DNA of 64,000 nucleotides from Tolypothrix tenuis PCC 7101 (lineage in GTDB: Bacteria > Cyanobacteriota > Cyanobacteriia > Cyanobacteriales > Nostocaceae). Position 1 is the first letter of the stretch. The number at the start of each line of letters is the position of its first letter. Of the stretch, positions 52,981 to 62,143 are shown piece by piece. The notes under the pieces were generated by a model. That model was not told the origin of the DNA. It saw nothing but the letters and a program-made list of their open reading frames with translations, and did no database searches. The position numbers and the translations under genes were made by a program. The DNA is taken from positions 5,904,979-5,968,978 of the forward strand of contig NZ_AP018248.1 in NCBI RefSeq assembly GCF_002368295.1, given 5' to 3'.

Positions 52981-53037
52981 TATTTAGCCCCATTCTTCAA
53001 CAGATAAAATCTATTAGTTGGGAGCATTAATGCAAGA

Positions 53038-53526
53038 CTAAAATGTACCAAAAATGCTAGCAAACAAATCCTGACGGAATTGATGTAGCTGTTGCTTTTG
53101 TTCTTGAGCTTGCGCCTTTCTTTCTTTAGCTGTGTCGGCTAAAAATTCGTTGGTTGTTTGCTCAAGGTTTTGATGGAATTCGCGCAGTTGTCGAGCTTGC
53201 TCTTGAGCTTGCGCCATTCTTTCTTTAGCTGTTTCTGACAAAAACTCTTGGGTGTTTTCTGCCATTTCCTTATGGAATTGGAACAGATCTTCAGCTTGCT
53301 GTCTGGCTTTAGCCATTCTTTCTTTAGCTGTATCTGTTAAAAACTCTTCAGTGTCTTTCTCCAGATCCTTATGGAACTGATCCAGATTTTCAGCTTGTTC
53401 TTTAGCTTGCGCTTGTCTTTGCGCTGTAGTCACGGACAAGAATTCTTGAGTATCTTTAAATAGTTGAGTTACTTCCTCTGCTATTCCTCGATGCTCTTGC
53501 CGGATTCTGATCATTAAAGGAGTCAT
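53038..53526 (-). CDS. gvpC: gas vesicle outer rib protein GvpC
   Basis: A 162-residue protein from ATG at 53526, chosen because GGAGAG precedes it and the product then opens MTPLMIRIRQEHRGIAEEV like other GvpC proteins; an in-frame start 45 bp upstream is less likely. Four 33-residue repeats follow, pattern QEFLSETAKERMAQAQEQ-A-LREFHQNLE, then the QFRQDLFASIFGTF end. GvpC binds the outside of the ribbed GvpA shell and strengthens it. The number of repeats relates to collapse pressure in other species. The 162-residue, four-repeat form fits the Calothrix PCC 7601 type (from memory). Confidence 0.95.
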   Translation of the reverse strand: MTPLMIRIRQEHRGIAEEVTQLFKDTQEFLSVTTAQRQAQAKEQAENLDQFHKDLEKDTEEFLTDTAKERMAKARQQAEDLFQFHKEMAENTQEFLSETAKERMAQAQEQARQLREFHQNLEQTTNEFLADTAKERKAQAQEQKQQLHQFRQDLFASIFGTF

Positions 53527-53687
53527 GATTCTCTCCGCAATCATACTAAAATCACTGTGAATCAACCACATTTTCTGGATGGTTTATCTCCAGCAAATGT
53601 GGCTCAAGCAATATCTGCCTTTTTCCTGTTATCCTGAGATAAATCTTGTTGTAAGAATCTTTTGGATAATTAGATAAAAGCAGTATA

Positions 53688-53722
53688 AATATCAGAATTG
53701 CTGAGTTAGCAATTCTGATATT
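53688..53722 (-). terminator. hairpin after the second gvpA
   Basis: A perfect 15-bp stem AATATCAGAATTGCT / AGCAATTCTGATATT with a 5-base loop, 18 bp after the stop codon; on the minus strand TTATAC and TTTT follow. It should terminate most gvpA transcripts and let a minority run into gvpC. Confidence 0.8.
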
Positions 53723-53740
53723 ATGGACTCTGCTTAATGA

Positions 53741-53956
53741 TTAAGCAGGTACTGCGGCAGATTGAGTTAGACCAACTGCTTCTGCATACTTCAAGTATGT
53801 TTCAACGGAAGCGATAACGATCCGAGCTTCAATAGCAAGTAGTTCAATACCAACTAAGGAAACACGTACCCAAGCATCTACAACGATACCTTTGTCTAAA
53901 ATACGGTCGATAACTTCTGCCAAGCTAGAGGAGGAATTAGTCTTTTCAACTGCCAT
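53741..53956 (-). CDS. gvpA: gas vesicle shell protein GvpA, second copy
   Basis: A 71-residue protein, the main shell protein forming the ribs: AVEKTNSSSSLAEVIDRILD, VVDAWVRVSLVGIELLAIEA and a C-terminal TQSAAVPA. It is identical in sequence to the first gvpA copy although the two genes differ at 18 bases by my count, all silent. The spacing to the first copy is 104 bp. Confidence 0.97.
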   Translation of the reverse strand: MAVEKTNSSSSLAEVIDRILDKGIVVDAWVRVSLVGIELLAIEARIVIASVETYLKYAEAVGLTQSAAVPA

Positions 53957-54012
53957 ATGATTGCACCTTAACCTATTGTTGTTTGTTGAGATTATTTGGA
54001 CGACTTGTTAAC

Positions 54013-54040
54013 ATGAGAATTAGTCAGCGCTAATTCTCAT
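54013..54040 (-). terminator. hairpin between the two gvpA copies
   Basis: An 11-bp perfect stem ATGAGAATTAG / CTAATTCTCAT with a 6-base loop. No T run; it may stabilise or partially terminate the first gvpA transcript. Confidence 0.6.
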
Positions 54041-54060
54041 ATTTTCTATTTACTTAATAA

Positions 54061-54276
54061 TTAAGCAGGTACTGCTGCTGACTGAGTTAGACCAACAGCT
54101 TCTGCATATTTCAAATATGTTTCAACAGAAGCGATAACGATCCGAGCTTCAATAGCAAGTAATTCAATACCAACTAGAGATACACGTACCCAAGCATCTA
54201 CAACGATACCTTTGTCTAAGATACGATCAATAACTTCTGCCAAGCTTGAAGAGGAATTAGTTTTTTCGACTGCCAT
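54061..54276 (-). CDS. gvpA: gas vesicle shell protein GvpA, first copy
   Basis: A 71-residue GvpA identical to the neighbouring copy. It is the promoter-proximal gene of the operon; about 396 bp separate it from the divergent 88-residue gene, so promoter and regulatory sites must lie there. The ribosome site is weak to the eye (AAGGTTC, 8 bases before ATG). Confidence 0.97.
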   Translation of the reverse strand: MAVEKTNSSSSLAEVIDRILDKGIVVDAWVRVSLVGIELLAIEARIVIASVETYLKYAEAVGLTQSAAVPA

Positions 54277-54672
54277 AAATTTGAACCTTAACTCATTGTT
54301 GTTGTTTTTCGGATTGATTTCTCAATCACTAAAACAATACTATTAACACTCGATTGAAATGTAAATAGAATCACACCCAAAATACTGTAAACAAATATAA
54401 CAACGTTCAGGAAGATACAACATAAATACTTACAGATGTTTAAGTTGTATACTGTCAAAACGTTGATGATATTTGATTTGTATGTCTTAAATTCCATATT
54501 GTTTGTTTTGTATTAGTTAGTCTTGTTACAAAATTCAGAATCAAAATACAGGGTTAAAAAAGCATCCTTTTTTTAAGGCACTATTACGTAGTAATTTCAG
54601 TAAAACTACGGATACAAAATGGTCACTTACATGAAATAGGATGATTGCAACAAATATCGTTGTCTAGAAACC
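54277..54672. promoter_or_regulatory. divergent promoter region of gvpA
   Basis: A 396-bp AT-rich stretch between gvpA and the 88-residue gene. The only long frame in it has no ribosome site and a low-complexity Ile/Val-rich product, so I take the region as regulatory. I cannot fix a -10/-35 pair with confidence. Confidence 0.5.
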
Positions 54673-54939
54673 ATGTATAAGGAAGCCAATACAGATCCAG
54701 TCCGACAAGAAGCTTTAGCTGGCTTAATTGCTCATTTAGTGCAACAAGGACATCAACCTCAATACGCTCAATTGATGGCGACTTCAATTATTTTTCAAAC
54801 AGATCTAGATTTAAGAAATGCTCAAATTGCTAGCCTTTTGACTTGGCTGCAACAAGAACATAATGATATCTATTCTGCTGCTGTTGACGTAGTTGAAACA
54901 ACTCGCGAGCAATTTGAACAGCGTGTTCAACATGGTTGA
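54673..54939 (+). CDS. hypothetical protein divergent from gvpA
   Basis: An 88-residue, all-helical soluble protein (ARQ-poor, rich in Gln, Ala and Leu): ALAGLIAHLVQQGHQPQYAQ, LLTWLQQEHNDIYSAAVDVV. No family recognised and no ribosome site is obvious. The divergent position at the head of the gvp operon suggests a link to vesicles or their regulation (inference). A strong hairpin follows 23 bp after the stop. Confidence 0.6.
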   Translation: MYKEANTDPVRQEALAGLIAHLVQQGHQPQYAQLMATSIIFQTDLDLRNAQIASLLTWLQQEHNDIYSAAVDVVETTREQFEQRVQHG

Positions 54940-54961
54940 AGTTATCAATTTTAGATTTTGC

Positions 54962-55002
54962 GGAAAGTTCTGAGTGGAGGAAATTTCCGCTTAGAACTTT
55001 CC
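54962..55002 (+). terminator. hairpin after the 88-residue gene
   Basis: GGAAAGTTCT / AGAACTTTCC outer stem with an inner GGAAATTTCC palindrome. The downstream sequence is GATTTTGGATTTTT. Confidence 0.6.
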
Positions 55003-55220
55003 AAGAGAGGATTTTGGATTTTTAACTTGAGATTGACATTCAAACTAAAAATAGTGAGAAAATTGGTTAAATTATTCAACCAAAATCTAAAAATTGGCTA
55101 TATTAACCAATTTATGTATTGAACCAAAATTGAGTAAACTTCCCAGAGAGCTTTTCTAATTGGAGATGAAAATAATAATTTTATAGTCATTTTCCATTGT
55201 GTGAAACATATATCATTTGT

Positions 55221-55252
55221 GGGGGTACAACATTGTTGTACCCCCATAATTT
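55221..55252 (+). terminator. intrinsic terminator-like hairpin
   Basis: An 11-bp perfect stem GGGGGTACAAC / GTTGTACCCCC with a 3-base loop, then ATAATTTTT. No gene ends just upstream; an RNA between 55003 and 55220 is possible but I see no sign of one. The 55003-55412 gap is otherwise AT-rich and empty. Confidence 0.6.
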
Positions 55253-55412
55253 TTGGCTGAATTAAATTTACAATCTTTCTTCTCTAGCGCTAGTCCCTAG
55301 ACATGAAAATTGCTAATCCTAATTCAATAATGTTGTCTAAAAACATGAACTAAGGTTGGTAGGATAGGAAAAAGACAAAGATTGTGGCCTTACTGGAAAG
55401 TTATTATTTGCT

Positions 55413-56720
55413 ATGACTATTGTTGATATTGCTTCTCCTTTGATAGAAATCGCTCAAAAAACCCGTTCCTCTGCTAGTAAGTTGGCTGTTCTCTCCACTG
55501 AGGCGAAAAATCAAGCTATTGAAGCGATCGCCCAAGCTTTAGAATCAGCAAGAGACGATATTTTGCAAGCAAATATCGCTGATTGTGAAGCCGCCACTGC
55601 TGATGGGATTGCCAAACCACTTTATAAACGCTTGCAGTTGGATGAACATAAATTGAGAGATGCGATCGCGGGAGTCAGAGATGTTGGTAAACTAGCCGAT
55701 CCAGTCGGGAAAGTCCAAATTCATCGCGAAATCGACACAGGCTTAATTCTCAAGCGCATTACTTGTCCTTTAGGCGTTTTGGGCATTATTTTTGAAGCAC
55801 GTCCCGAAGCCGCAATTCAAATTGTCTCTTTAGCAATCAAGTCAGGTAATGGCGTAATTCTCAAAGGTGGTAAAGAAGCAATTCGTTCTTGCGAGGCGAT
55901 AGTTAAAGCAATTAAGCAAGGCTTATCTCACACTGCTGTGAACCCCGATGTCGTGCAGTTGTTAACAACTAGAGAACAAACTATTGAACTGTTGCAGTTA
56001 GATAAATATGTGGATTTAATTATTCCCAGAGGTTCTAATTCCTTTGTGCGGTTTGTGCAGGATAATACTCGCATTCCAGTACTTGGCCATGCAGATGGCA
56101 TTTGTCATCTATATATAGATAAAGGCGCTGATATTGCCAAAGCCGTTACCATTGCTGTTGATGCTAAAACCCAATATCCCGCAGCTTGTAACGCTATTGA
56201 AACCTTGCTAGTTCATGCCAGCATCGCCGCAGATTATTTACCACAGCTAGCTGCAGCCATGCAAGCCAATCACGTGGAATTAAGAGGTGATGAACGCACC
56301 GCCAAAATTTTGCATCATCTCACCGCAGCTACAGCACAAGACTGGGAAACAGAATACAGCGATTTGATTTTGGCAATTAAAATTGTAGATTCCATAGAAG
56401 ATGCGATCGCCCATATTAATGAATATGGTTCTCGCCATACGGAAGCGATCGTCACCGAAGATTTAGCAGCAGCAGAAACTTTCTTAGGATTAGTAAACGC
56501 AGCCGGAGTGTATCATAACTGTTCCACGCGCTTTGCTGATGGTTTCCGCTACGGCTTTGGTGCCGAAGTAGGTATTAGTACTCAACAAATGCCGCCACGA
56601 GGCCCTGTTGGCTTAGAAGGGTTAGTAACCTACAAATATCAAATGATAGGCGACGGTCATATTGTAGCGAGCTACACTGGCGCAAACGCCAAGTCATTTA
56701 CCCATCGGGATTTAATTTAA
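55413..56720 (+). CDS. proA: glutamate-5-semialdehyde dehydrogenase
   Basis: A 435-residue enzyme of the aldehyde dehydrogenase superfamily. Signature parts: LGVLGIIFEARPEAAIQI, LKGGKEAIRS, PRGSNSFVRFVQDN, and the catalytic Cys in YPAACNAIETLL. It reduces glutamyl-5-phosphate to the semialdehyde with NADPH, the second step of proline synthesis. Length is standard. It is transcribed alone; proB is not in the window. Confidence 0.95.
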   Translation: MTIVDIASPLIEIAQKTRSSASKLAVLSTEAKNQAIEAIAQALESARDDILQANIADCEAATADGIAKPLYKRLQLDEHKLRDAIAGVRDVGKLADPVGKVQIHREIDTGLILKRITCPLGVLGIIFEARPEAAIQIVSLAIKSGNGVILKGGKEAIRSCEAIVKAIKQGLSHTAVNPDVVQLLTTREQTIELLQLDKYVDLIIPRGSNSFVRFVQDNTRIPVLGHADGICHLYIDKGADIAKAVTIAVDAKTQYPAACNAIETLLVHASIAADYLPQLAAAMQANHVELRGDERTAKILHHLTAATAQDWETEYSDLILAIKIVDSIEDAIAHINEYGSRHTEAIVTEDLAAAETFLGLVNAAGVYHNCSTRFADGFRYGFGAEVGISTQQMPPRGPVGLEGLVTYKYQMIGDGHIVASYTGANAKSFTHRDLI

Positions 56721-56721
56721 A

Positions 56722-56895
56722 GTCAAGGGTCAAAAGTCAAGGGTCAAGGGTCAAAGGTCAAAGGTCAAGGGTCAAAGGTCAAAGGTCAAAGGTCAAAGGG
56801 AATAGGACTATTGTTATTATTTTTTTACCCATTACCCCTTCCCCATTACCCATTACCCATTACCCATTACCCAATCCCCAATCCCCATTCCCCAT
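56722..56895. repeat. GGTCAAA heptamers followed by CCCATTA heptamers
   Basis: About ten GGTCAAA/GGTCAAG units (56728-56800), then six CCCATTA-type units and CCCCATT, ending at the stop codon of the YdcF-like gene. Confidence 0.85.
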
Positions 56896-57561
56896 TCACT
56901 TCTTATGCAACGTATCTTCTGCACCAGTGTAACCAGTTGCTACCCAAAGAATAGCTCTAGCGCCATCACGGAGAGATTTTTCTAGTGGTTCAGGTGATGT
57001 TTTGGAAGGAACTGGTATTGTTTTAAACTCAATACCGCGACTACCTAAAACAATCTCACCAATGACGCTAGCCCGACGCATATGGAAATCGGACGTAATC
57101 AAATAAACGCTCTTGATTCCGTGTGCTTGCAAATCATCAACCAGCGTAGTAAAATTAGTAACTGTATCTACTGCTTCGTAATCCAAGTGTAAGCGTTCAG
57201 GATCTATTCCTGCCTTGGAAAACACCTTTTGTGTAGATCTAGGTGGACTGCCACCACTGATCCAAATAGGTAAATTTGGATGCCTCTTAGCAAAATCTGC
57301 TGTAAACTTTTCTCGCTCTAGATTCTTCGTTGAACCGCCTAACACCAAGACTGCTTGCGGTTCCACCATTTGGCTTTTGACTTCTTTATATCCCAACCAC
57401 ATTAACAGCGGGAGGGTAAACGCCATAAACCGAAAAGATTTACCTGTAAACAATAGCTTATTCAAGGCTCTAATACTTCGTTTACTGATTCCAAGTTTTC
57501 TTTGAATAAAAGAAAAACAATAATTATCTAAGTTAGTAGAGTTACAAAAAAATCTTGCCAA
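56896..57561 (-). CDS. YdcF-like (DUF218) membrane-anchored protein
   Basis: A 221-residue protein with one N-terminal membrane segment (about 43-60) and a DUF218/YdcF domain (about 68-205): AVLVLGGS, IWISGGSP, EAVDTVTNFTTL, VYLITSDFHMRRA. The family includes proteins that act on lipid-linked or nucleotide substrates in the envelope (SanA, ElyC), but the reaction is unknown. The basic N-terminus implies a cytosolic start with an outside domain. Confidence 0.82.
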   Translation of the reverse strand: MARFFCNSTNLDNYCFSFIQRKLGISKRSIRALNKLLFTGKSFRFMAFTLPLLMWLGYKEVKSQMVEPQAVLVLGGSTKNLEREKFTADFAKRHPNLPIWISGGSPPRSTQKVFSKAGIDPERLHLDYEAVDTVTNFTTLVDDLQAHGIKSVYLITSDFHMRRASVIGEIVLGSRGIEFKTIPVPSKTSPEPLEKSLRDGARAILWVATGYTGAEDTLHKK

Positions 57562-58131
57562 ATAAAAATTTGGGGATTTTTCCCTGAAAACTCATGGAAT
57601 GCAAGTTAGATGAATGTGATTTAACCTCTTGACTGTAAAAGTAGAAGCTAAAAACCCTGATTTCTACCTTACTCCTCTCTCGGCTCCTAGTCTAGAGAGA
57701 CTAAGGGAGAAAGTTTACTGAACTTATTTCTTTATAAAGGGGTTTTAACACTTTCATTTTTAATTGTCGATGTATTAATCCTACCCAATATCGGCAGTTT
57801 TTCTATTAACTTCCGATACTTTTATACATTTTAATTTTGCGCCAGTACATAAAATTTACTGGCTGTGTATAGCCCAAACTAGTGTCCATTTTAACGTAGA
57901 AATTCGCACTAATAACTAGTGATTTATGTTGCTAGTCATGATAGGCGAATAAGTTCGTAGTCAAGACTGTAGCCTGGATTTTCAAGCATTAGACTGCTCA
58001 AAATTGCGGTTATTCATTCGTTCTAGGGAAACCCTTAAGACTGCGCTAACTCACTACGAACTTATCAAAATTTTGGCAATAGACCACTATATGATGTCAG
58101 GTCTAATTTTAGACTTGCTTTGGTGCCAAGT
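57562..58131. other. 570-bp gap with a 13-bp inverted repeat
   Basis: ATAAGTTCGTAGT (57949-57961) and its complement (58053-58065) bound about 117 bp containing two AAGACTG copies. This could be a small repeat element or a structured 3' region of the DUF4330 gene. No protein gene seen. Confidence 0.45.
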
Positions 58132-58665
58132 TTATTTATCTTTCAATCTTAAATCGATGACAGTGGCATTAAAGTTGTAGTTGAAACCTTCTAATTCAAA
58201 GGGCATTCCAATTTTCACTTTGCTGTTACCTAGAACAGGGCCATTTTGAGTGATTTGTGCTTTACCTTCTAAAGTCAACAGCATATCTGTACTAAAATTG
58301 TTGCTTTTTGGATCTGGTAACTCTTTAATAGAACCATCAGGTTGAGGAACATTGATTGTTCTTGGTAGTGGTTGCATAGATTTAATTGCAATCTCACCAT
58401 GAGGTTGATTGCGGATAATCACGTTAGTCTTACCACCTGCTTTCAGCCCTTTGTCATATAACTGCTGAGGGTTACGAACATTTAAGCCACGAACTACCAG
58501 ATCCACTTCTATAGGTACTGTTTTAGCACCAACTTGGGCTACAGAACCGGAAGTACCGGGAAAGACGAATATGCCAAAGATAACTAGCACAATAACTAGT
58601 AAAGCACCTAAATCTAGGAGATTAATTTTGCCGAACAAGCGGCCTTTGGTATCTAAAATAGCCAT
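58132..58665 (-). CDS. DUF4330 membrane-anchored protein
   Basis: A 177-residue protein: an N-terminal GKINLLDLGALLVIVLVIF helix (about 12-34) and a globular DUF4330 domain outside or in the periplasm with VDLVVRGLNVRNPQQLYDKG and IKIGMP-like end strands. The family is mostly cyanobacterial and its function is unknown. It is transcribed alone. Confidence 0.8.
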   Translation of the reverse strand: MAILDTKGRLFGKINLLDLGALLVIVLVIFGIFVFPGTSGSVAQVGAKTVPIEVDLVVRGLNVRNPQQLYDKGLKAGGKTNVIIRNQPHGEIAIKSMQPLPRTINVPQPDGSIKELPDPKSNNFSTDMLLTLEGKAQITQNGPVLGNSKVKIGMPFELEGFNYNFNATVIDLRLKDK

Positions 58666-58903
58666 AACAAGTTTTCCAGATGTGAGCGGAGTAATTGAGT
58701 TGAGTAGCAGGCTTGACTAGAGTAATGGCAATCTTCCCTACTTGGTAAGCAAGCGGCTAGGGGCTATAGTCATGCGACAGTGTATCATGACTTCTGAAAT
58801 TACGGGACTAGGCAATCAAGTTCCGGAATTATTGTTGTTTTGATCTGTGGCTGAAACAACCTGTACTCAGGTGGTATGGGGGAAGGAAAATGTAGGAGGC
58901 TAG

Positions 58904-59032
58904 GCAATACTTTTGGGTTAAGCGTTTTGAACTCAAAATAGGTTTTGGGGAAAAGGTTAAGGGTTAAGGGTTAAAGGTTTTTTCTTTCCCTTGAACCATT
59001 CCTCTTTTTCCCCTTAACCTAATAGTATTGGG
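58904..59032. repeat. MITE-like palindromic element, copy 2
   Basis: It has the same core as 3495-3609: GCAATACT at the left, GCGTTTTGAACTCAAAAT (58922-58939), GGGGAAAAGGTTAAGGG palindrome and AGTATTGGG at the right. This copy is about 14 bp longer through extra GGGTTAA heptamers and lacks the 15-bp outer ends. Confidence 0.75.
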
Positions 59033-59191
59033 AAGCTAGGAATCATTCTCTATGTTTCTAGGAGACCATCAAAATCGATGGGAGTGATATGGGCCAGTGC
59101 AATTTTGTCTTTAAGTTGAAAATGCAACATCGAAAGCCCTAAATGCGTCCCATATTTTGTGTTCTTCCATGATTATCCAAAACACCGGATT

Positions 59192-60043
59192 ATGTTTGCT
59201 TGGAAAGCCTTTTTGACAAATTATCGTTTGTGGCGGCGGCGCTGGTTTTATCCGTTAATTTCTGTGGTAGTCGCCCTGAGTGTGTGTCTGACTACACCCC
59301 TTCCCGGAAGGGCATTTGATTTATTACCGCTTCTATTTCAGGGAGTCCAGATATTTCAGCTATCTAATATATCCGATCGCCAAGAAGTTGATCTGGGTAA
59401 GCAGATAAATCAGGAATTGCAGGGTGAAGTTAAGCTTTACCGGAATGCAGCCATTACTCGCTACGTGGAACAAGTTGGTCAGCGTTTGGTTGCGAATAGC
59501 GATCGCCCCAACTTGCCCTATACCTTCCAAGTAGTTGAAGATAAAGCTATCAATGCTTTCGCCACTGCAGGCGGCTATGTTTACGTCCACACTGGGTTAC
59601 TGCAAGCCGCAGACAATGAAGCGGAATTAGCCAGTGTCCTCGCCCATGAAATGGGTCACATTGGTGGTAAACATTTAGTCAAGCAGATGAGACAACAGGC
59701 GCTGGCTAGTGGTGTCGCCTCAGCAGCAGGTTTAGATCGCAATACGGCGGTAGGACTTGGTGTCCAACTAGCACTTAATCTTCCCCGCAGTCGTCAAGAT
59801 GAGTTTGATGCCGATAAACGAGGGTTAAGAACCTTGACCCGTAGCGGTTATGCTCAGTCTGGGATGGTTTCTTTTATGCAAAAGCTGCTAGGAAAGGGTT
59901 CTACACCCACATTCTTGAGTACTCACCCAGCAACAAGCGATCGCATTAATGCTCTCAAAAAAGCTATTAATGCTCAACCTAGCGATGGGCGTTATGGATT
60001 AGATAATGCTGCTTATAAAGCTAATATTCGCGCATTATCGTAA
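59192..60043 (+). CDS. M48 family metalloprotease (BepA/YfgC-like)
   Basis: A 283-residue protein from ATG at 59192; a GTG at 59159 would add 11 residues. After a basic N-terminus (RLWRRRW) there is a signal or anchor helix (about 21-36), then the M48 domain with HEMGHIGGKH (zinc His, catalytic Glu) and EFDADKRG (third ligand). STHPATSDRI near the end is conserved. It resembles periplasmic proteases that monitor outer-membrane protein assembly. Targets unknown. Confidence 0.87.
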   Translation: MFAWKAFLTNYRLWRRRWFYPLISVVVALSVCLTTPLPGRAFDLLPLLFQGVQIFQLSNISDRQEVDLGKQINQELQGEVKLYRNAAITRYVEQVGQRLVANSDRPNLPYTFQVVEDKAINAFATAGGYVYVHTGLLQAADNEAELASVLAHEMGHIGGKHLVKQMRQQALASGVASAAGLDRNTAVGLGVQLALNLPRSRQDEFDADKRGLRTLTRSGYAQSGMVSFMQKLLGKGSTPTFLSTHPATSDRINALKKAINAQPSDGRYGLDNAAYKANIRALS

Positions 60044-60103
60044 GTATGTGGGCGAAATTCAAGATAACTGGCTGAGGGTGTCATTCTTACAAAGTTCTGT
60101 TCG

Positions 60104-60155
60104 TCGGAGACGTTGGCGTTCGCGAAGCGTCTCCCTTTGGGAGAAGCCATCGGAG
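60104..60155. repeat. GGAGACG...CGTCTCC dispersed palindrome
   Basis: GGAGACG / CGTCTCC flank TTGGCGTTCGCGAAG, followed by CTTTGGGAGAAGCC. Related GAGACGCTCCGCGAAG sequence is at about 25539. A common Nostocales repeat. Confidence 0.7.
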
Positions 60156-60265
60156 GAAACCCCCGCCCAGACTTTGCGCTTTGTCCTTAGTCATTTGTCA
60201 TTGGTAATCAGAATCCTGTGCAGACTCACTCGCCATTGTTAAATCCAGCTATTACCCATATCCCT

Positions 60266-61030
60266 TTAAGCTCGCTGCTTGTTGTGGCGAGCGCCTTTAA
60301 TTTCTGCCGGATCAATCGTCACGGTTGCTTCTGCTAAAGGTAGGCTACGGACACGCTTTCTAAACACATTAACTTGGTAAACCAAATTATTGGTGACATC
60401 TAAAGCTGTCAACCAACCACTGCGAGGATGATAAGCGCCTGTATCTATGTCCAGCCAACCTCGCCCTTGCGCCAGTTGACCAGGATTAACCCCAGGTAGG
60501 GTAAAGGTGATGGTGTGACCAATAATAATTAACTTATCAGGGAAGTAGGGTTTTTCAATGCCGTGAAATTCTTCTCTGATCCAACAAAATTGTTCAGCAG
60601 TTTGTTTGGCTAAAGGAATTACAGGATCGAGACCAGCATGGGTTAGCCAAACATCGCCTAAATCCAGATATGTAGGTAAAGCTTTGAACCAATCGATATG
60701 CTCTTGGGGAATTGTCGCCTCTTGGTAACTGGCGATGGTTGCTTGTCCTCCACTGTATAACCATGCTTGCATTGCTTGTGTGGAAGTAGCTCCACCATTG
60801 TTCAGCACGTTTAATAACATTTGCTCATGATTTCCTAGCAGACAAGGATAGTTATTTTGCTTGACAAAATTAACTACTTGTGAACTTTGAGGGCCGCGAT
60901 CGATTAAGTCTCCCAGAAAATATAGTTGATCGTTGGATGATGGAGCAATTGCTGTTAACAAAGTCATTAATCCTTCGTAATGACCATGTACATCCCCAAT
61001 TACAATTCGACGCTGATTAGTTTGGCTCAT
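60266..61030 (-). CDS. PPP-type serine/threonine phosphatase or Ap4A hydrolase
   Basis: A 254-residue metallophosphatase with the three PPP signatures: GDVHGHYEGL, GDLIDRGPQS and GNHEQML, and late His ligands in IGHTIT and WLTHAGLD. The dinuclear site is complete. Bacterial members dephosphorylate proteins or hydrolyse diadenosine tetraphosphate; sequence alone does not decide. The C-terminal region has a RKRVRSLPLAE basic stretch. Confidence 0.87.
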   Translation of the reverse strand: MSQTNQRRIVIGDVHGHYEGLMTLLTAIAPSSNDQLYFLGDLIDRGPQSSQVVNFVKQNNYPCLLGNHEQMLLNVLNNGGATSTQAMQAWLYSGGQATIASYQEATIPQEHIDWFKALPTYLDLGDVWLTHAGLDPVIPLAKQTAEQFCWIREEFHGIEKPYFPDKLIIIGHTITFTLPGVNPGQLAQGRGWLDIDTGAYHPRSGWLTALDVTNNLVYQVNVFRKRVRSLPLAEATVTIDPAEIKGARHNKQRA

Positions 61031-61167
61031 TTGCTTTTAATTTAAATAATATTAGCTAATACTTCTACTACAGTTTCCGATGGAAAAATTTTACAGAAAA
61101 AATTAAAAAAGCTGAGAAAATTTATTTGATTATATCTTAAGTTTTTTGTAGAAAAATAGCTTTCATG

Positions 61168-61208
61168 AAGGGGATTGGGTAATTGGTAATTGGTAATTGG
61201 TAATTGGG
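61168..61208. repeat. GGTAATT heptamer array
   Basis: Four GGTAATT units within GGGATTGGG...GGG, between the phosphatase and rhodanese genes. Confidence 0.8.
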
Positions 61209-61269
61209 AAAAAACCAAACACCTAATGCCAAAAACCCCATATATTTGAATATAGACAATTAATGCTGC

Positions 61270-62091
61270 CTACATATAACTAATCCAATCGCTCCAGCTA
61301 CCAGCATAGAGTTTGCCTTGAGAAATACCTGCTATTTCTAAAGAAAGTAGATTTACACAAGCAGTCACACCAGAACCACAATAAACTAAAATCTCTTTGG
61401 CTGTTTCTAGCTTTTCCCAACGGCGAAGTTGTTCACTTGGGGGAAGCAGATAACCTGATGAATCGGTAACTTCTTGCCAAGGATAGTTCACAGCGCCAGG
61501 AATATGACCAGCAATTTTATCAATTGGCTCTCGTTCACCGCGATAGCGATCGCCCTCTCGGGAATCTACTAATACAACATCTGGTAAGTCTTTTTTCTGT
61601 TTGACGCTTTCAATATCTACTACTTTATCTATTTTTACTTGGGGAATAAAAGTAGCAGGTTGAGGTTGAGGAATAATATTTGTGACAGGATAATCAGCTG
61701 TTTGCCATGCAGCAAAGCCGCCATCTAATACGGCTACTCGTTCATGTCCTAAATAACGTAATAGCCACCATAATCGAGATGCAAAGGCAAAGCGAGAATC
61801 ATCATAGGCAACTACTAAACTTTTTTGGTAATTTACGCCTATTTCTGATAATTTATTGGCTAAATCAACAGGATTAGGTAAAGGATGTCTTCCCCCATGT
61901 TCTCCGACTGGACTAGATAGATCCTGATTTAAATCTAGATAGTGCGACCCCTGGATATGGCTAACTTGGTACTGCTGTTGCCCTAGTTGTGGATCTGCTA
62001 AAGAAAAGCGACAATCTACAATCACAACTTGCGGATCGTCAAGATGTTCAAACAACCATGCTGGTGAAACAACTAATTGGTCATTGGTCAT
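61270..62091 (-). CDS. two-domain rhodanese sulfurtransferase
   Basis: A 273-residue protein with two rhodanese domains. The N-terminal one (about 8-130) is inactive (DDSRFAFASRLWW where active Cys would be). The C-terminal one (about 150-270) has the active loop YCGSGVTACV with the catalytic Cys; the CGSGVTA sequence is typical of 3-mercaptopyruvate sulfurtransferases. It transfers sulfur from thiosulfate or mercaptopyruvate to an acceptor in the cytosol. It diverges from the MnmD-like gene by 52 bp. Confidence 0.9.
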   Translation of the reverse strand: MTNDQLVVSPAWLFEHLDDPQVVIVDCRFSLADPQLGQQQYQVSHIQGSHYLDLNQDLSSPVGEHGGRHPLPNPVDLANKLSEIGVNYQKSLVVAYDDSRFAFASRLWWLLRYLGHERVAVLDGGFAAWQTADYPVTNIIPQPQPATFIPQVKIDKVVDIESVKQKKDLPDVVLVDSREGDRYRGEREPIDKIAGHIPGAVNYPWQEVTDSSGYLLPPSEQLRRWEKLETAKEILVYCGSGVTACVNLLSLEIAGISQGKLYAGSWSDWISYM

Positions 62092-62143
62092 TAGTCATTA
62101 TTAAATTAATTAGCAAATATTTATTATCAGTTTTCTAGAGAAA

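Noticed and set aside
54288..54497. 69-codon minus-strand frame upstream of gvpA
   Set aside because: Low-complexity Ile/Val-rich product without a ribosome site in what should be the gvpA promoter region.
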